A stretch of DNA of 64,000 bases from Actinomycetospora soli (lineage in GTDB: Bacteria; Actinomycetota; Actinomycetes; Mycobacteriales; Pseudonocardiaceae), in contig NZ_JAJNDA010000018.1 in assembly GCF_021026295.1 (NCBI RefSeq), positions 57,656-121,655 on the forward strand, given 5' to 3'. The notes below the pieces were generated by a model. The model saw nothing but the letters and a program-made list of their open reading frames with translations, did not search any database and had not been told where the DNA came from. Both the position numbers and the translations under genes were made by a program. Shown one piece after another: positions 32,301 to 40,186 of this stretch; within the stretch, counting starts at the first letter, position 1, and each line of letters starts with the position of its first letter.

Positions 32301-32342
32301 TCAGACGCTGACGCGCCCGGCGAGTACGAGAATTCGCTGCAT
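32301..32342 (-). CDS. ilvB leader peptide (attenuation)
   Basis: A 13-residue frame, MQRILVLAGRVSV, in which six residues are Ile, Leu or Val, with Ile-Leu-Val-Leu consecutive at positions 4-7. It ends 40 bp before the terminator hairpin that precedes ilvB. Such leaders stall ribosomes when charged branched-chain tRNAs are scarce, which prevents terminator formation and turns on ilvBNC. This mechanism is established for other actinobacterial ilvB genes. Between the stop and the terminator, CGAGCATCGTGCTCG can form a further hairpin. The leader ATG seems to be the transcript start (leaderless). Confidence 0.8.
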   Translation of the reverse strand: MQRILVLAGRVSV

Positions 32343-32349
32343 GGGCCAG

Positions 32350-32355
32350 ACGTTA
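32350..32355 (-). promoter_or_regulatory. -10 box for the ilvB leader transcript
   Basis: TAACGT on the minus strand ends 7 nt before the leader ATG at 32342. Transcription would start at or next to that ATG. No convincing -35 is visible. Confidence 0.5.
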
Positions 32356-32449
32356 GCACGGGCCCGACGACCGCCGGGACCCTCGTCCGCGTCACACCCG
32401 CCGGGCCTTCACGACGCCGGGTCGTGCCCCGGCTGGCACCATCGCGGAC

Positions 32450-33070
32450 GTGGCCGACGAGCAGCAGACCTCCGCCGGGACGGTGACGTCCGCGGACACC
32501 ACCCCGGCCGCACCGGCGACCTTCCGGGCGGTGCCGACCGTGGCCCTGGTGGCCGTCGGCTTCCTCGCGCTGTGCATGTCGCCGATCGCCTTCCAGGGCG
32601 GCCCGTGGTTCCTGGTGTTCCTCCTCCCCGTCGCCGTCGGGGTGTGGGTGGTGCGCTCGCGGACGCGCGTCGACGCCGAGGGGCTGCACGTGCACCGCGT
32701 CCTCGGGTCGCGCTCGGTGGCGTGGTCGGACCTGAGCGGGCTGCGGCTGCCGGAGAAGGGCTGGGTGCGCGCCGTCCCCGTCGAGGCCTCCGAGGTCGAG
32801 CTGCGCGGGGTGCGCATCCGCGATCTCGGGCGGGTCGCCGAGGCGTCGGGGCACCGGATCAGTGCGCCCACCCCGGCCGAGGCGGAGGCCGCGGCCGAGC
32901 ACGCCCGCGAGCTGGAGGCGGCGCGGATGCGGGTCGCGAAGCTGCGGGAGCGCCAGGCGGAGCAGGCGGAGCAGGTCGAGCAGGCCGAAGACACCACCGC
33001 GGACACCACCCAGGGCACCCCTGGGGACACCCCCGACGAGGCCGACGGGACCCGGCGCCGGGAGGCCTGA
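32450..33070 (+). CDS. PH-domain membrane protein, Cfp6-like
   Basis: A 206-residue protein divergent from ilvB. It has a short polar N-terminus, two hydrophobic segments (about residues 28-42 and 48-64) and a bacterial PH-like domain (TRVDAEGLHVHRVLGSRSVAWSDLSGLRLP, in part residues 72-100). A helical, Gln/Glu/Ala-rich tail and a Thr/Asp-rich disordered end follow. The position next to ilvB matches mycobacterial Rv3004 (Cfp6), which has the same domain. Its function is not known. GTG at 32450 is chosen by position; the hydrophobic start would otherwise be lost. Confidence 0.75.
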   Translation: MADEQQTSAGTVTSADTTPAAPATFRAVPTVALVAVGFLALCMSPIAFQGGPWFLVFLLPVAVGVWVVRSRTRVDAEGLHVHRVLGSRSVAWSDLSGLRLPEKGWVRAVPVEASEVELRGVRIRDLGRVAEASGHRISAPTPAEAEAAAEHARELEAARMRVAKLRERQAEQAEQVEQAEDTTADTTQGTPGDTPDEADGTRRREA

Positions 33071-33086
33071 CCGACGGACCCGCGCC

Positions 33087-33104
33087 GACCCGACGTCGGG
33101 AATG
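33087..33104 (+). repeat. Copy of the over-represented 18-mer motif (intergenic)
   Basis: GACCCGACGTCGGGAATG differs from the consensus GACCCGWCGTCGGGAACG by one base. It is intergenic, between the PH-domain gene and ilvD. Confidence 0.55.
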
Positions 33105-33153
33105 CGCGGCGTAACCTCCGGACGGAACCGCACCCGTCTCTGGAGGACCCCCC

Positions 33154-34995
33154 GTGCCGCCGCTCCGTTCCCGCGTCACCACCCAGGGCCGCAACGCCGC
33201 CGGCGCCCGCGCCCTGTGGCGGGCCACCGGCATGACCGACGACGACTTCGGCAAGCCGCTCGTCGCGATCGCGAACTCGTACACGCAGTTCGTGCCGGGG
33301 CACGTGCACCTCAAGGAGATGGGCGAGCTCGTCGCCGGCGCGGTGCGCGAGGCGGGCGGGATCGCGCGGGAGTTCCACACCATCGCGGTCGACGACGGCA
33401 TCGCGATGGGCCACGGCGGGATGCTGCACTCGCTGCCGAGCCGTGAGGTCATCGCCGACGCGGTCGAGCACATGGTGCAGGGGCACGCGGTCGACGCCCT
33501 GGTGTGCATCTCGAACTGCGACAAGATCACGCCGGGCATGCTCAACGCCGCGATGCGGCTGAACATCCCGACCGTCTTCGTCTCCGGCGGACCGATGGAG
33601 GCCGGGAAGGCGGTCGTCGTCGGGGGTGTCGCGCAGGCGCCGACCGACCTCATCACCGCGATCTCGGCGTCCGCGAGCAGCGAGGTCACCGACGACGGGC
33701 TCACCGAGGTCGAGCGCTCGGCCTGCCCGACGTGCGGGTCCTGCTCCGGCATGTTCACCGCGAACTCGATGAACTGTCTGACCGAGGCCCTCGGCCTCTC
33801 CCTGCCCGGCAACGGCTCCACGCTCGCCACGCACGCCGCCCGCCGGGACCTCTTCCTGACGGCGGGTCGCACGGTCGTCGAGCTCGCCCGCCGGTTCTAC
33901 GAGGGCGACGACGAGTCGGTGCTGCCGCGCAACGTCGCGAACAAGCACGCGTTCGAGAACGCGATGGCGCTCGACGTCGCGATGGGCGGCTCGACCAACA
34001 CGGTGCTGCACATCCTGGCCGCCGCCCACGAGGCCGGCCTGGACTTCACGCTCGCCGACATCGACGCCGTCAGCCGCCGGGTGCCGTGCGTGTCGAAGGT
34101 CAGCCCGAACTCGACCTTCCACATGGAGGACGTCCACCGCGCCGGCGGCATCCCCGCCATCCTCGGCGAGCTCGACCGCGCGGGGCTCCTGCACCGCGAC
34201 GTCCGCACCGTGCACGCGGACTCGCTGGACGACTGGCTCGGACGCTGGGACATCCGCGGCGCGAACCCCTCGGCCGAGGCGGTCGAGCTGTTCCACGCGG
34301 CGCCCGGCGGCGTCCGCACGGTCGAGCCGTTCTCGACGACGAACCGGTGGTCCTCGCTCGACACCGACGCGAGCGAGGGCTGCATCCACGACGTCGAGCA
34401 CGCCTTCTCCGCCGACGGCGGCCTCGCCGTGCTCACCGGCAACCTCTCCATCGACGGCGCCGTGATCAAGAGCGCCGGGCTGCCCGAGAACGGCCGTCGC
34501 TTCCAGGGGCCGGCCCGCGTGGTCGACTCCCAGGAGGAGGCCGTCTCGATCATCCTCAACCGCGAGGTGCAGCCGGGCGACGTCGTCGTCGTGCGCTACG
34601 AGGGCCCCGCCGGCGGGCCCGGCATGCAGGAGATGCTGCACCCGACGGCGTTCCTCAAGGGCGCGGGCCTCGGCGCGGTGTGCGCGCTCGTCACGGACGG
34701 CCGCTTCTCCGGCGGCTCCTCGGGGATCAGCGTCGGCCACGTCTCGCCCGAGGCGGCGCACGGCGGCGTGATCGCGCTCGTCGAGCCGGGCGACCAGATC
34801 CTCATCGACGTCGACGAGCGCCGGATCGAGCTGCTCGTCGACGACGAGGTGCTCGCCGAGCGCCGCGCGAAGATGGAGGCCTCGGAGCGTCCGTGGCAGC
34901 CGCGGACCGACCGCGGCCGCAACCTCACCGCCGCGCTGCGGGCCTACGCGAAGCTCGTGACGTCAGGTGCCACCGGCGCGGTGCGCGACCTCTAG
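33154..34995 (+). CDS. ilvD: Dihydroxy-acid dehydratase
   Basis: A 613-residue iron-sulfur dehydratase that makes the 2-keto acid precursors of valine and isoleucine. Cluster and metal ligands are visible: [12 protein letters not shown] near residue 113-124, [20 protein letters not shown] near 190-209, and the C-terminal [22 protein letters not shown] near 512-530. The GTG at 33154 has a GGAGGA ribosome-binding site 7 nt upstream. A TAACCT at 33112-33117 may be its -10. It is transcribed away from ilvB and is not part of the ilvBNC operon. Mycobacteria carry ilvD elsewhere, so its position here is different. Confidence 0.95.
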   Translation: MPPLRSRVTTQGRNAAGARALWRATGMTDDDFGKPLVAIANSYTQFVPGHVHLKEMGELVAGAVREAGGIAREFHTIAVDDGIAMGHGGMLHSLPSREVIADAVEHMVQGHAVDALVCISNCDKITPGMLNAAMRLNIPTVFVSGGPMEAGKAVVVGGVAQAPTDLITAISASASSEVTDDGLTEVERSACPTCGSCSGMFTANSMNCLTEALGLSLPGNGSTLATHAARRDLFLTAGRTVVELARRFYEGDDESVLPRNVANKHAFENAMALDVAMGGSTNTVLHILAAAHEAGLDFTLADIDAVSRRVPCVSKVSPNSTFHMEDVHRAGGIPAILGELDRAGLLHRDVRTVHADSLDDWLGRWDIRGANPSAEAVELFHAAPGGVRTVEPFSTTNRWSSLDTDASEGCIHDVEHAFSADGGLAVLTGNLSIDGAVIKSAGLPENGRRFQGPARVVDSQEEAVSIILNREVQPGDVVVVRYEGPAGGPGMQEMLHPTAFLKGAGLGAVCALVTDGRFSGGSSGISVGHVSPEAAHGGVIALVEPGDQILIDVDERRIELLVDDEVLAERRAKMEASERPWQPRTDRGRNLTAALRAYAKLVTSGATGAVRDL

Positions 34996-35033
34996 GACCC
35001 CGTTCCCGACGGCGGGTGCCCCGGCGCCCGCCG

Positions 35034-35690
35034 TCAGGAACGCAGGGCCAGCAGGACCGTGAGCGCGGTGCCGACCGCGAGGACGACCCCGGTGATCCCG
35101 ACCGCGGTCTGCCCGCGGTGCCACGGCCGGTCGGCGTCGCCGCTGATGCGTCCGGGCCCGGCGAGGACGACCACGGCGGCGAGCGCGACGGCGAACAGCG
35201 AGGTCTCGGCGGGGCCGACGGTGCCGGACGCCCACGCGGCGGGCAGGGTCACGACGAGGGCGACGAGCGCGACCGCGAGCAGCGCCGAGCCCGCGAGCGA
35301 GGCGAACACGCCGACCGCGACGAGGACGCCCGCGACCAGCTGCACCCAGCCCAGCGCGGTGGTCAGCCCCGCGACCGGGGCGAAGCCGTAGCCGGAGAGC
35401 AGGGCCTGGGTGTGCGCGGTGCCGTCACCGTGGCCGCGGGGCAGGTCGAACAGGGTGCGCGCGCCGCCGAGGACGGCGGTGACACCGAGGACCACCCGCG
35501 CCACGAGCAGCCCGACCTCGATGCTCCACGGGCGGACGGCCAGCACCGTCGTGGTGGGCACCGGCTCGTCGATCGTCGACGCCTCCCGCTCCTCGCGCCA
35601 CGGGAAGACGGCGGTGTCGCTCGGCGCGCCCTCGAACCCGAGGAACGCGACGTCGCCGCCCTCGACCCGGTCCCGACGCCAGAGGCTCAC
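35034..35690 (-). CDS. DoxX-family membrane protein
   Basis: A 218-residue protein with about four hydrophobic segments in residues 55-215. The pattern GLLVARVVLGVTAVLGGARTLFDLP near 60-84 is that of DoxX/SURF4-like proteins. The mycobacterial homologue at this position (Rv3005c) is a DoxX protein linked to redox homeostasis at the membrane. The first ~50 residues are soluble, with a conserved-looking PWREEREASTID segment. It converges with ilvD, and the two genes end 38 bp apart. Confidence 0.75.
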   Translation of the reverse strand: MSLWRRDRVEGGDVAFLGFEGAPSDTAVFPWREEREASTIDEPVPTTTVLAVRPWSIEVGLLVARVVLGVTAVLGGARTLFDLPRGHGDGTAHTQALLSGYGFAPVAGLTTALGWVQLVAGVLVAVGVFASLAGSALLAVALVALVVTLPAAWASGTVGPAETSLFAVALAAVVVLAGPGRISGDADRPWHRGQTAVGITGVVLAVGTALTVLLALRS

Positions 35691-35753
35691 GATCGAGGAG
35701 CGTAGGTCGACTCGATCGGGTGAGCGTGGCGACGCGCGGGAGATCCCGGCGGA

Positions 35754-36689
35754 TCAGTACTGGCCGACCACCAGGTTCGGTGGGTCCTCGCCCGCGACGA
35801 CCGCCTCGATCTGCGGCACCACGATCCGGTACGCGCGCTCGAGGTGGCCGGGGACGCTGCCGCCCACGTGCGGGGTGATCAGGAGGTTCGGCGCACGCCA
35901 GAGCGGGTGGTCGGCCGGGAGGGGCTCCGGGTCCGTCACGTCGACGGCCGCGCGCAGGCGCCCGGAGGTGAGTTCGGCGAGCAGCGCGTCGGTGTCGACC
36001 ACGGGCCCCCGGGCGGCGTTGACCAGCAACGCGCCGTCGGGCATCGCGGCGAGGAAGGCGGCGTCGACCATCCCGCGGGTCGTGTCGGTCAGCGGCACGA
36101 GCAGGACGGTGATGTCGTGCGAGGGCAGCAGGTCGGGCAGCTCGTCGACGCCGTGGACCCCCTCGCGGGCCCGCGTCCCCACCAGGGTCACCGGCCCGAC
36201 GTCGAACGGCTCGAGCCGGCGCGCGGTCTGCTCGGCGAGGTCGCCCGCGCCGACGAGCAACACGCTCCTGCCGGTCAGGGTGTCGGTGAGGTGCTGGTCC
36301 CAGTGCGCGGCCACCTGGTGGCGGACGAACTCCGGGATCTCCCGCAGCACCGCGAGGATCGCCGCGAGCACCCACTCCGCGGTGACGCCGCCGTGGGCGC
36401 CCTTGCAGTCGGAGAGCGCGACCCCGTCGGGCAGCACCCCGACGAACTTCTCCGCACCCGCCGTCAGGAGCTGGACGAGCCGGACCTGCGGGCAGGCGTC
36501 GAGGAGGTCGCGGGCCGCGTCGGCGCCGAGGAAGCCGGGGACGAACACCTGGGCCTCGGCCGCCTCCGCGGGGAGCCCGTCGACGCCCGCGTCCTCGTCG
36601 TAGCGCACCACCCGGACGCCGTCGACGCGGGCGAGCTCGCGCTCGCCGACCTCGTCGGGGACCAGCACGGTCAGCGTGTCGTCGCTCAT
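35754..36689 (-). CDS. D-isomer 2-hydroxyacid dehydrogenase family protein
   Basis: A 311-residue NAD-dependent oxidoreductase of the D-2-hydroxyacid dehydrogenase family. The NAD motif VLLVGAGDLAEQTARRL spans about residues 143-159. The conserved Arg in NAARGPVVDTDALL (near 227), the Glu in VTDPEPLPADHPLW (near 255) and the catalytic His in NLLITPHVGGSVPGH (near 274) are all present. Substrate is not evident; relatives act on glyoxylate, hydroxypyruvate or phosphoglycerate. It stands alone, divergent from the lipoprotein gene. Confidence 0.85.
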   Translation of the reverse strand: MSDDTLTVLVPDEVGERELARVDGVRVVRYDEDAGVDGLPAEAAEAQVFVPGFLGADAARDLLDACPQVRLVQLLTAGAEKFVGVLPDGVALSDCKGAHGGVTAEWVLAAILAVLREIPEFVRHQVAAHWDQHLTDTLTGRSVLLVGAGDLAEQTARRLEPFDVGPVTLVGTRAREGVHGVDELPDLLPSHDITVLLVPLTDTTRGMVDAAFLAAMPDGALLVNAARGPVVDTDALLAELTSGRLRAAVDVTDPEPLPADHPLWRAPNLLITPHVGGSVPGHLERAYRIVVPQIEAVVAGEDPPNLVVGQY

Positions 36690-36744
36690 CGGGACCGGAG
36701 GCTAGACCACCCCGGGGCTCACGACGGGTTCAGTCGCCGGCGCC

Positions 36745-36750
36745 TAGGGT
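36745..36750 (+). promoter_or_regulatory. Putative -10 box of a leaderless lipoprotein promoter
   Basis: TAGGGT ends 8 nt before the ATG at 36759, consistent with transcription starting at the start codon. Confidence 0.4.
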
Positions 36751-36758
36751 GACCACCG

Positions 36759-37919
36759 ATGTCTCCGGGTCCCGTTGCACGCGCCGTCGGGCTCGCCGTC
36801 GTCCTCGTCGCCCTGGTCGCGGGCTGCGCGCGGTTCCCGGACGCGTCGAGCGAGCCGTGGCGCGACAAGCCCGAGATCGGCGCCGAGCGCGCTCCGCAGC
36901 CGCAGTCGCCACCGCCGTCCAAGCCGCAGGCGCCGTCCGCCCCCGGGGGCGGCACCCCGCCGTCGGGACCGTGCGTGGACCCGGACCCGCAGGTGGTCGC
37001 CACGTGCCTCGCCCCCGTGTCGGCGGTGGTCACGCTCCCGGGCGGGCAGGCCGCGCTGGTCGCGGAACGCACCACCGGCCGCATCCTGCGGGTCGCGCCG
37101 CAGACCGCGCCGGAGGTCGTGGCCACGGTGCCGGTCGACGCCGTGGGCGACGGCGGGCTGACCGGCCTCGTGCTCTCCCCCAGCTACGCCGAGGACCAGC
37201 TCCTCTACGTCTACGCGACGACGTCGTCGGGCAACGCCGTGCTGCGCGTCGCCCCCGGCGACACCCCGAAGCCGGTCCTCGCCGGCATCCCGCGCGGCAC
37301 GACGGACAACCGCGGGACGGTGGGGGTCGAGCCGAACGGGACGTTGCTGGTCGCCACGGGCGACGCCGGCACGTCCGAGCCCGGCCCCACCTCGCTCGCG
37401 GGCAAGCTGCTGCGCATCGATCCCTTCGGCCGCCCCGCTCCGGGCAACCCCGACCCGGCGTCCCCGATCGTCGGCTCCGGTCTGCACGCCCCCGGCGACG
37501 CCTGCGCCGACCCGACGTCGAACACCACCTGGGTCACCGACCGCACCGGCGCCCGCGACGTGCTCCTCGGGATCCGGCCCGGCGCGCCCGTCGGCACCGC
37601 GGCCGCCGCCGCCCCGGCGTGGACCTGGCCCGACCGCCCCGGCGTCTCCGGATGCGCCGCAGGCGGCGGCACGCTGCTCGTCGGGCTCAGCGACGCCCGC
37701 GGCCTGTTCGTGCTCCGGCCGACGGCCGAGGGGCGCTTCATCGGCACCCCCGAGACCCTCCTGCCCGGCGTCTACGGCCGGATCTCGGGCGCCGACCTCG
37801 CCTCCGACGGCTTCGTCTGGTTCGGCACCACCAACAAGGACGGCGGCGCCCCCGGCGCCACCGACGACCGCGTGGTGCGCATCAAGCCGCCGTCCGGCGG
37901 CGGCTCGGGCCCCGAGTAG
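36759..37919 (+). CDS. LppZ-like lipoprotein, sorbosone dehydrogenase-type beta-propeller
   Basis: A 386-residue exported lipoprotein. A signal peptide ends in the lipobox LVAGC (Cys23). A Pro-rich linker follows (residues 45-70), then a six-bladed propeller of the glucose/sorbosone dehydrogenase fold, with GLTGLVLSPSYAEDQLLYVYAT near 128-150 and DNRGTVGVEPNGTLLVATGDAG near 186-207. Quinoprotein relatives use PQQ, but several key residues are not conserved here, so enzyme activity is doubtful. Position and domain match mycobacterial LppZ (Rv3006), which lies next to gatB. Here a gas-vesicle cluster separates the two. Confidence 0.8.
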   Translation: MSPGPVARAVGLAVVLVALVAGCARFPDASSEPWRDKPEIGAERAPQPQSPPPSKPQAPSAPGGGTPPSGPCVDPDPQVVATCLAPVSAVVTLPGGQAALVAERTTGRILRVAPQTAPEVVATVPVDAVGDGGLTGLVLSPSYAEDQLLYVYATTSSGNAVLRVAPGDTPKPVLAGIPRGTTDNRGTVGVEPNGTLLVATGDAGTSEPGPTSLAGKLLRIDPFGRPAPGNPDPASPIVGSGLHAPGDACADPTSNTTWVTDRTGARDVLLGIRPGAPVGTAAAAAPAWTWPDRPGVSGCAAGGGTLLVGLSDARGLFVLRPTAEGRFIGTPETLLPGVYGRISGADLASDGFVWFGTTNKDGGAPGATDDRVVRIKPPSGGGSGPE

Positions 37920-37923
37920 CGCC

Positions 37924-38184
37924 TCACTCCGGCTTCGCCGTCGCCTGCGTGACGTAGCGCTCGACGGCGTCGCGCGCCTCGTACACCGTGCGCGCGTGAC
38001 CCCACCGCTCGGAGTCGAGCGTCGAGTGGGTCCAGCCGCCCGGCGGCACCCGCGTCCCGAGGGTCAGGTAGCCGATCTGGCGGTCCCACAGGATTTCCGA
38101 CTCGAAACCGCGCGGATCGTCCCAGCGCCACGAGTACCCGTGGTCCTCGGGCGATTCCAGGACCTCGATCCCGTCGATCTCCAT
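37924..38184 (-). CDS. Unknown 86-residue protein at the edge of the gas-vesicle cluster
   Basis: Not recognised. A small soluble protein with many aromatic residues (GYSWRWDDPRGFES near 17-30, PPGGWTHSTLDSERWGHAR near 47-65) and no membrane segment. The composition, short length and end helix (ARTVYEARDAVERYVTQA) suggest a compact alpha/beta domain. It is divergent from the next small gene, with 41 bp between the starts. It converges with the LppZ-like gene, whose stop is 4 bp away. Being at the border of the gas-vesicle island, it may be an accessory gene or a neighbour. Confidence 0.6.
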   Translation of the reverse strand: MEIDGIEVLESPEDHGYSWRWDDPRGFESEILWDRQIGYLTLGTRVPPGGWTHSTLDSERWGHARTVYEARDAVERYVTQATAKPE

Positions 38185-38213
38185 GAATTCTTCCTCCTCA
38201 CCGCGGGAAATCG

Positions 38214-38219
38214 TAGGAT
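38214..38219 (+). promoter_or_regulatory. Putative -10 box of a leaderless promoter
   Basis: TAGGAT ends 6 nt before the GTG start at 38226. No Shine-Dalgarno sequence precedes the gene. Confidence 0.4.
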
Positions 38220-38225
38220 CGGTCC

Positions 38226-38480
38226 GTGACCGTCTACGTCTCCCTTCCTCAGATTCCGCTGACGCTCAAGTTCGAGGAGTCGATGGACGAGGTCGCCTCC
38301 CATCTCCACGGCCTCGTCGAGAACGCCAAGGTGCTCCGCTACCGGACCGACAGTGGCGCGATGGTGCTGATCAACTGGGGGGTCATCGAGTCGCTGACCC
38401 TCAACGAGGGCCCGCGCACCCTGGAGTTGGACGAGGTCAACCGGGGTCTCAAGGCCTCGATCGAGACGGTCTCCGACTGA
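38226..38480 (+). CDS. Unknown 84-residue protein facing the gas-vesicle operon
   Basis: Not recognised. It begins VTVYVSLPQIPLTLKFEESM and contains GAMVLINWGVIESLTLNEGP near 42-61. The pattern is alternating hydrophobic beta strands and one helix, with no Cys and no membrane segment. It runs towards gvpK, and the two genes end 13 bp apart around a shared hairpin. Its third-position GC is slightly lower than in the housekeeping genes. Association with gas vesicles is by position only. Confidence 0.6.
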   Translation: MTVYVSLPQIPLTLKFEESMDEVASHLHGLVENAKVLRYRTDSGAMVLINWGVIESLTLNEGPRTLELDEVNRGLKASIETVSD

Positions 38481-38485
38481 GCGCG

Positions 38486-38506
38486 CCGCGACCTCACCGG
38501 TCGCGG
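38486..38506. terminator. Bidirectional hairpin at the end of the gvp operon
   Basis: CCGCGACC and GGTCGCGG form an 8-bp stem around TCACC, overlapping the last codons of gvpK and lying 6 bp after the convergent small gene. It could terminate both. Confidence 0.45.
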
Positions 38507-38784
38507 GGCAGCAGCGGGCCGAGGGGACCCAGATCGAGATTGAGGTCCGCGGGCGTGAGCCCGAACTGCTCGGTCAATTCGTCCATGGCGTCCGAGAGCA
38601 GCATGAGCGCCGTTCCCAGGTCCTCCTCCTGCTGCTCGGTGAGTTCGGAGTTCTCCACCCGCCGGATCGCCTGGCGCTCCATCAGCTGACGCAGTAGTTC
38701 GACGATCGTCAGGACGAGTTTCATCAGATCGCGCCGCACCGCGTCCTTGTCGATCTCGATGCGGTTCTCGGAGGGGTCAGCCAT
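38494..38784 (-). CDS. gvpK: Gas vesicle protein GvpK
   Basis: A 96-residue GvpK. The family pattern is clear: KLVLTIVELLRQLMERQAIR near 22-41, then LGTALMLLSDAMDELTEQFG near 56-75, and the terminal DLNLDLGPLGPLL. GvpK is an essential accessory protein for gas-vesicle assembly and has no separate enzymatic role. It is the last gene of the operon; its ATG lies inside the 3' end of the preceding gene (8-bp overlap). Core GvpK length is usually 80-110 residues, so it is complete. Confidence 0.93.
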   Translation of the reverse strand: MADPSENRIEIDKDAVRRDLMKLVLTIVELLRQLMERQAIRRVENSELTEQQEEDLGTALMLLSDAMDELTEQFGLTPADLNLDLGPLGPLLPRDR

Positions 38785-39049
38785 CGGGCCGTCCCTTCAC
38801 GAGACGGTCCGACCCGACCCGTTCGGACACGACCCGTTCGGAGCGCACCGCCTCGATGGGCCCGGACTCCGCCGGGGCGATCGAGGTGATCAGCGCGCGC
38901 AGGGAGATGCGCACCAGGTCGACCCCGGCGAGCGAGATCGTCAGGTCCCCGGTGAGCACCACCCCGCCGGCGAGGAGACGGTCGAGGAGGTCGACCAGCG
39001 CCACCTCGCGGTCGCCGAAGAGCGACGTCTCGCGGTGCTCCACGGTCAT
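38777..39049 (-). CDS. gvpS: Gas vesicle protein GvpS/GvpJ-type (GvpA family)
   Basis: A 90-residue member of the GvpA/J/M/S family. Residues 13-62 hold the fold DREVALVDLLDRLLAGGVVL followed by a beta strand (TGDLTISLAGVDLVRISLRA). The C-terminal 30 residues are charged and variable. In Streptomyces clusters the gene between gvpL and gvpK is gvpS, and the same order is seen here. It probably takes part in nucleating the vesicle wall. Its ATG overlaps the gvpL stop (ATGA). Confidence 0.85.
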   Translation of the reverse strand: MTVEHRETSLFGDREVALVDLLDRLLAGGVVLTGDLTISLAGVDLVRISLRALITSIAPAESGPIEAVRSERVVSERVGSDRLVKGRPDG

Positions 39050-39783
39050 GAGGCCCGCCCCGCGAACGAGTACGGCACCCACGGGCCGGTGAGCTCGAGG
39101 TCGACCGACCCGTCGCGGGCGAGCTCCTCCACCAGCCTCCGCAGCTCGTCGGTCGCCGAGCGTTCCACGAGGTAGGCGCCGTTGAGCACCATCTGCTCCG
39201 AACGCCCGGTCAGCGAGCGGTCCTGCGGCGGGTGCCGCCGCGCCTCGACCGCCAGCGCTGCGACCGCGGCGTCCACCGCATCGGCCTCCCGCTCGGCGGC
39301 CGCGATCGCGGCGTCGCCCTCCCGCAGGGCCTCCCGACGGGCCCGTAGGTACGCGGCCCCCGAGCTCGGCCTGCCGGCCGCCGCCGAGCGCGCCGCCGCC
39401 GGCCGGACATAGGCCTTGACACCCCACTCGTCGCGCCCGTCGACCCGGTCGAGCACCGCGGCGAACTCCGCGCGGCTCTCGCGCAGCACGGCCCGCACCC
39501 GGTCGTCGTCGAGGTACACCGTCGCGAGGGCCAGGGGCGCGACCGCGTGCTCGCGCCCCACGGCCTCGACCACGCCGTGGTGCGCCCGCGCGACCTCGGC
39601 CAGCCAGGCCAGGTCCTCGCGGTGGGCCTCCAGGTCCTCGAACGCCTCCCGGTCCACGTCGGAGACCACCGCCTGCAGACCCGCCTCGTCGACCAACCGC
39701 AGCGCACCCCCGGCGATCCCGCCCGACCCGACGTCGGGAACCCGCTCGAGGTCCCGGCCGACCGCGTACAGGTAGGTGATCAC
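39046..39783 (-). CDS. gvpL: Gas vesicle protein GvpL (GvpL/GvpF family)
   Basis: A 245-residue GvpL/F-family protein. It begins VITYLYAVGRDLERVP, has VSDVDREAFEDLEAHREDLA near 41-60, a histidine- and Glu-rich middle (HHGVVEAVGREHAVAPLALA near 68-87), and ends with the conserved LTGPWVPYSF. These proteins bind the GvpA wall protein and help assembly. The GTG start at 39783 overlaps the gvpJ stop (GTGA). It is the second L/F-family gene in the cluster (the other is gvpF), as in Streptomyces. Confidence 0.9.
   Translation of the reverse strand: MITYLYAVGRDLERVPDVGSGGIAGGALRLVDEAGLQAVVSDVDREAFEDLEAHREDLAWLAEVARAHHGVVEAVGREHAVAPLALATVYLDDDRVRAVLRESRAEFAAVLDRVDGRDEWGVKAYVRPAAARSAAAGRPSSGAAYLRARREALREGDAAIAAAEREADAVDAAVAALAVEARRHPPQDRSLTGRSEQMVLNGAYLVERSATDELRRLVEELARDGSVDLELTGPWVPYSFAGRAS
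39724..39741 (+). repeat. Copy of the over-represented 18-mer motif inside gvpL
   Basis: GACCCGACGTCGGGAACC differs from the consensus GACCCGWCGTCGGGAACG by one base, within the gvpL coding region. Confidence 0.5.
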
Positions 39784-40178
39784 TGCTCCTCCTCCGGCTC
39801 GGGCGCCCGCTCGACCTTCTTCCGGCGTCGCGCCGGCCGGGCCTGCGCCTGCTCCAGGGCGGCGATCCGGTCCTTCAGCCGCTCGTTCTCCTCCTCCAGC
39901 TCGTGGCGCCCGCCCGAGAGGGTCGGGTCGCGCTCCCACCAGTCGATCCCCATCTCCTTGGCCTTATCGACGGAGGCGACGACGAGGCGGAGCTTGATGG
40001 TCAGCAGCTCGATGTCGAGCAGGTTGATCTGGATGTCCCCGGCGATCACGATGCCCTTGTCGAGCACCCGCTCCAGGATGTCCGCGAGATCGGTGCCTCC
40101 CGGCGCCCGAGCGGCCTGGCCGCCCTGGCGACCCTGCGTCGGAGGCATCGAGCCCGTCCACCGGACCGGCTCGTTCAT
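39780..40178 (-). CDS. gvpJ: Gas vesicle protein GvpJ (GvpA family)
   Basis: A 132-residue GvpA-family protein. The core is DLADILERVLDKGIVIAGDI (residues 30-49) and INLLDIELLTIKLRLVVASV (51-70), followed by GIDWW. That Trp pair after the core marks GvpJ-like minor proteins rather than the main wall protein. The C-terminus is a charged, coiled-coil-like helix (ELEEENERLKDRIAALEQAQ) with a Lys/Arg cluster and an acidic end. GvpJ is a minor component thought to nucleate or cap the conical tips. It starts 9 bp after gvpO. Confidence 0.88.
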   Translation of the reverse strand: MNEPVRWTGSMPPTQGRQGGQAARAPGGTDLADILERVLDKGIVIAGDIQINLLDIELLTIKLRLVVASVDKAKEMGIDWWERDPTLSGGRHELEEENERLKDRIAALEQAQARPARRRKKVERAPEPEEEQ

Positions 40179-40186
40179 CGGTCCTC

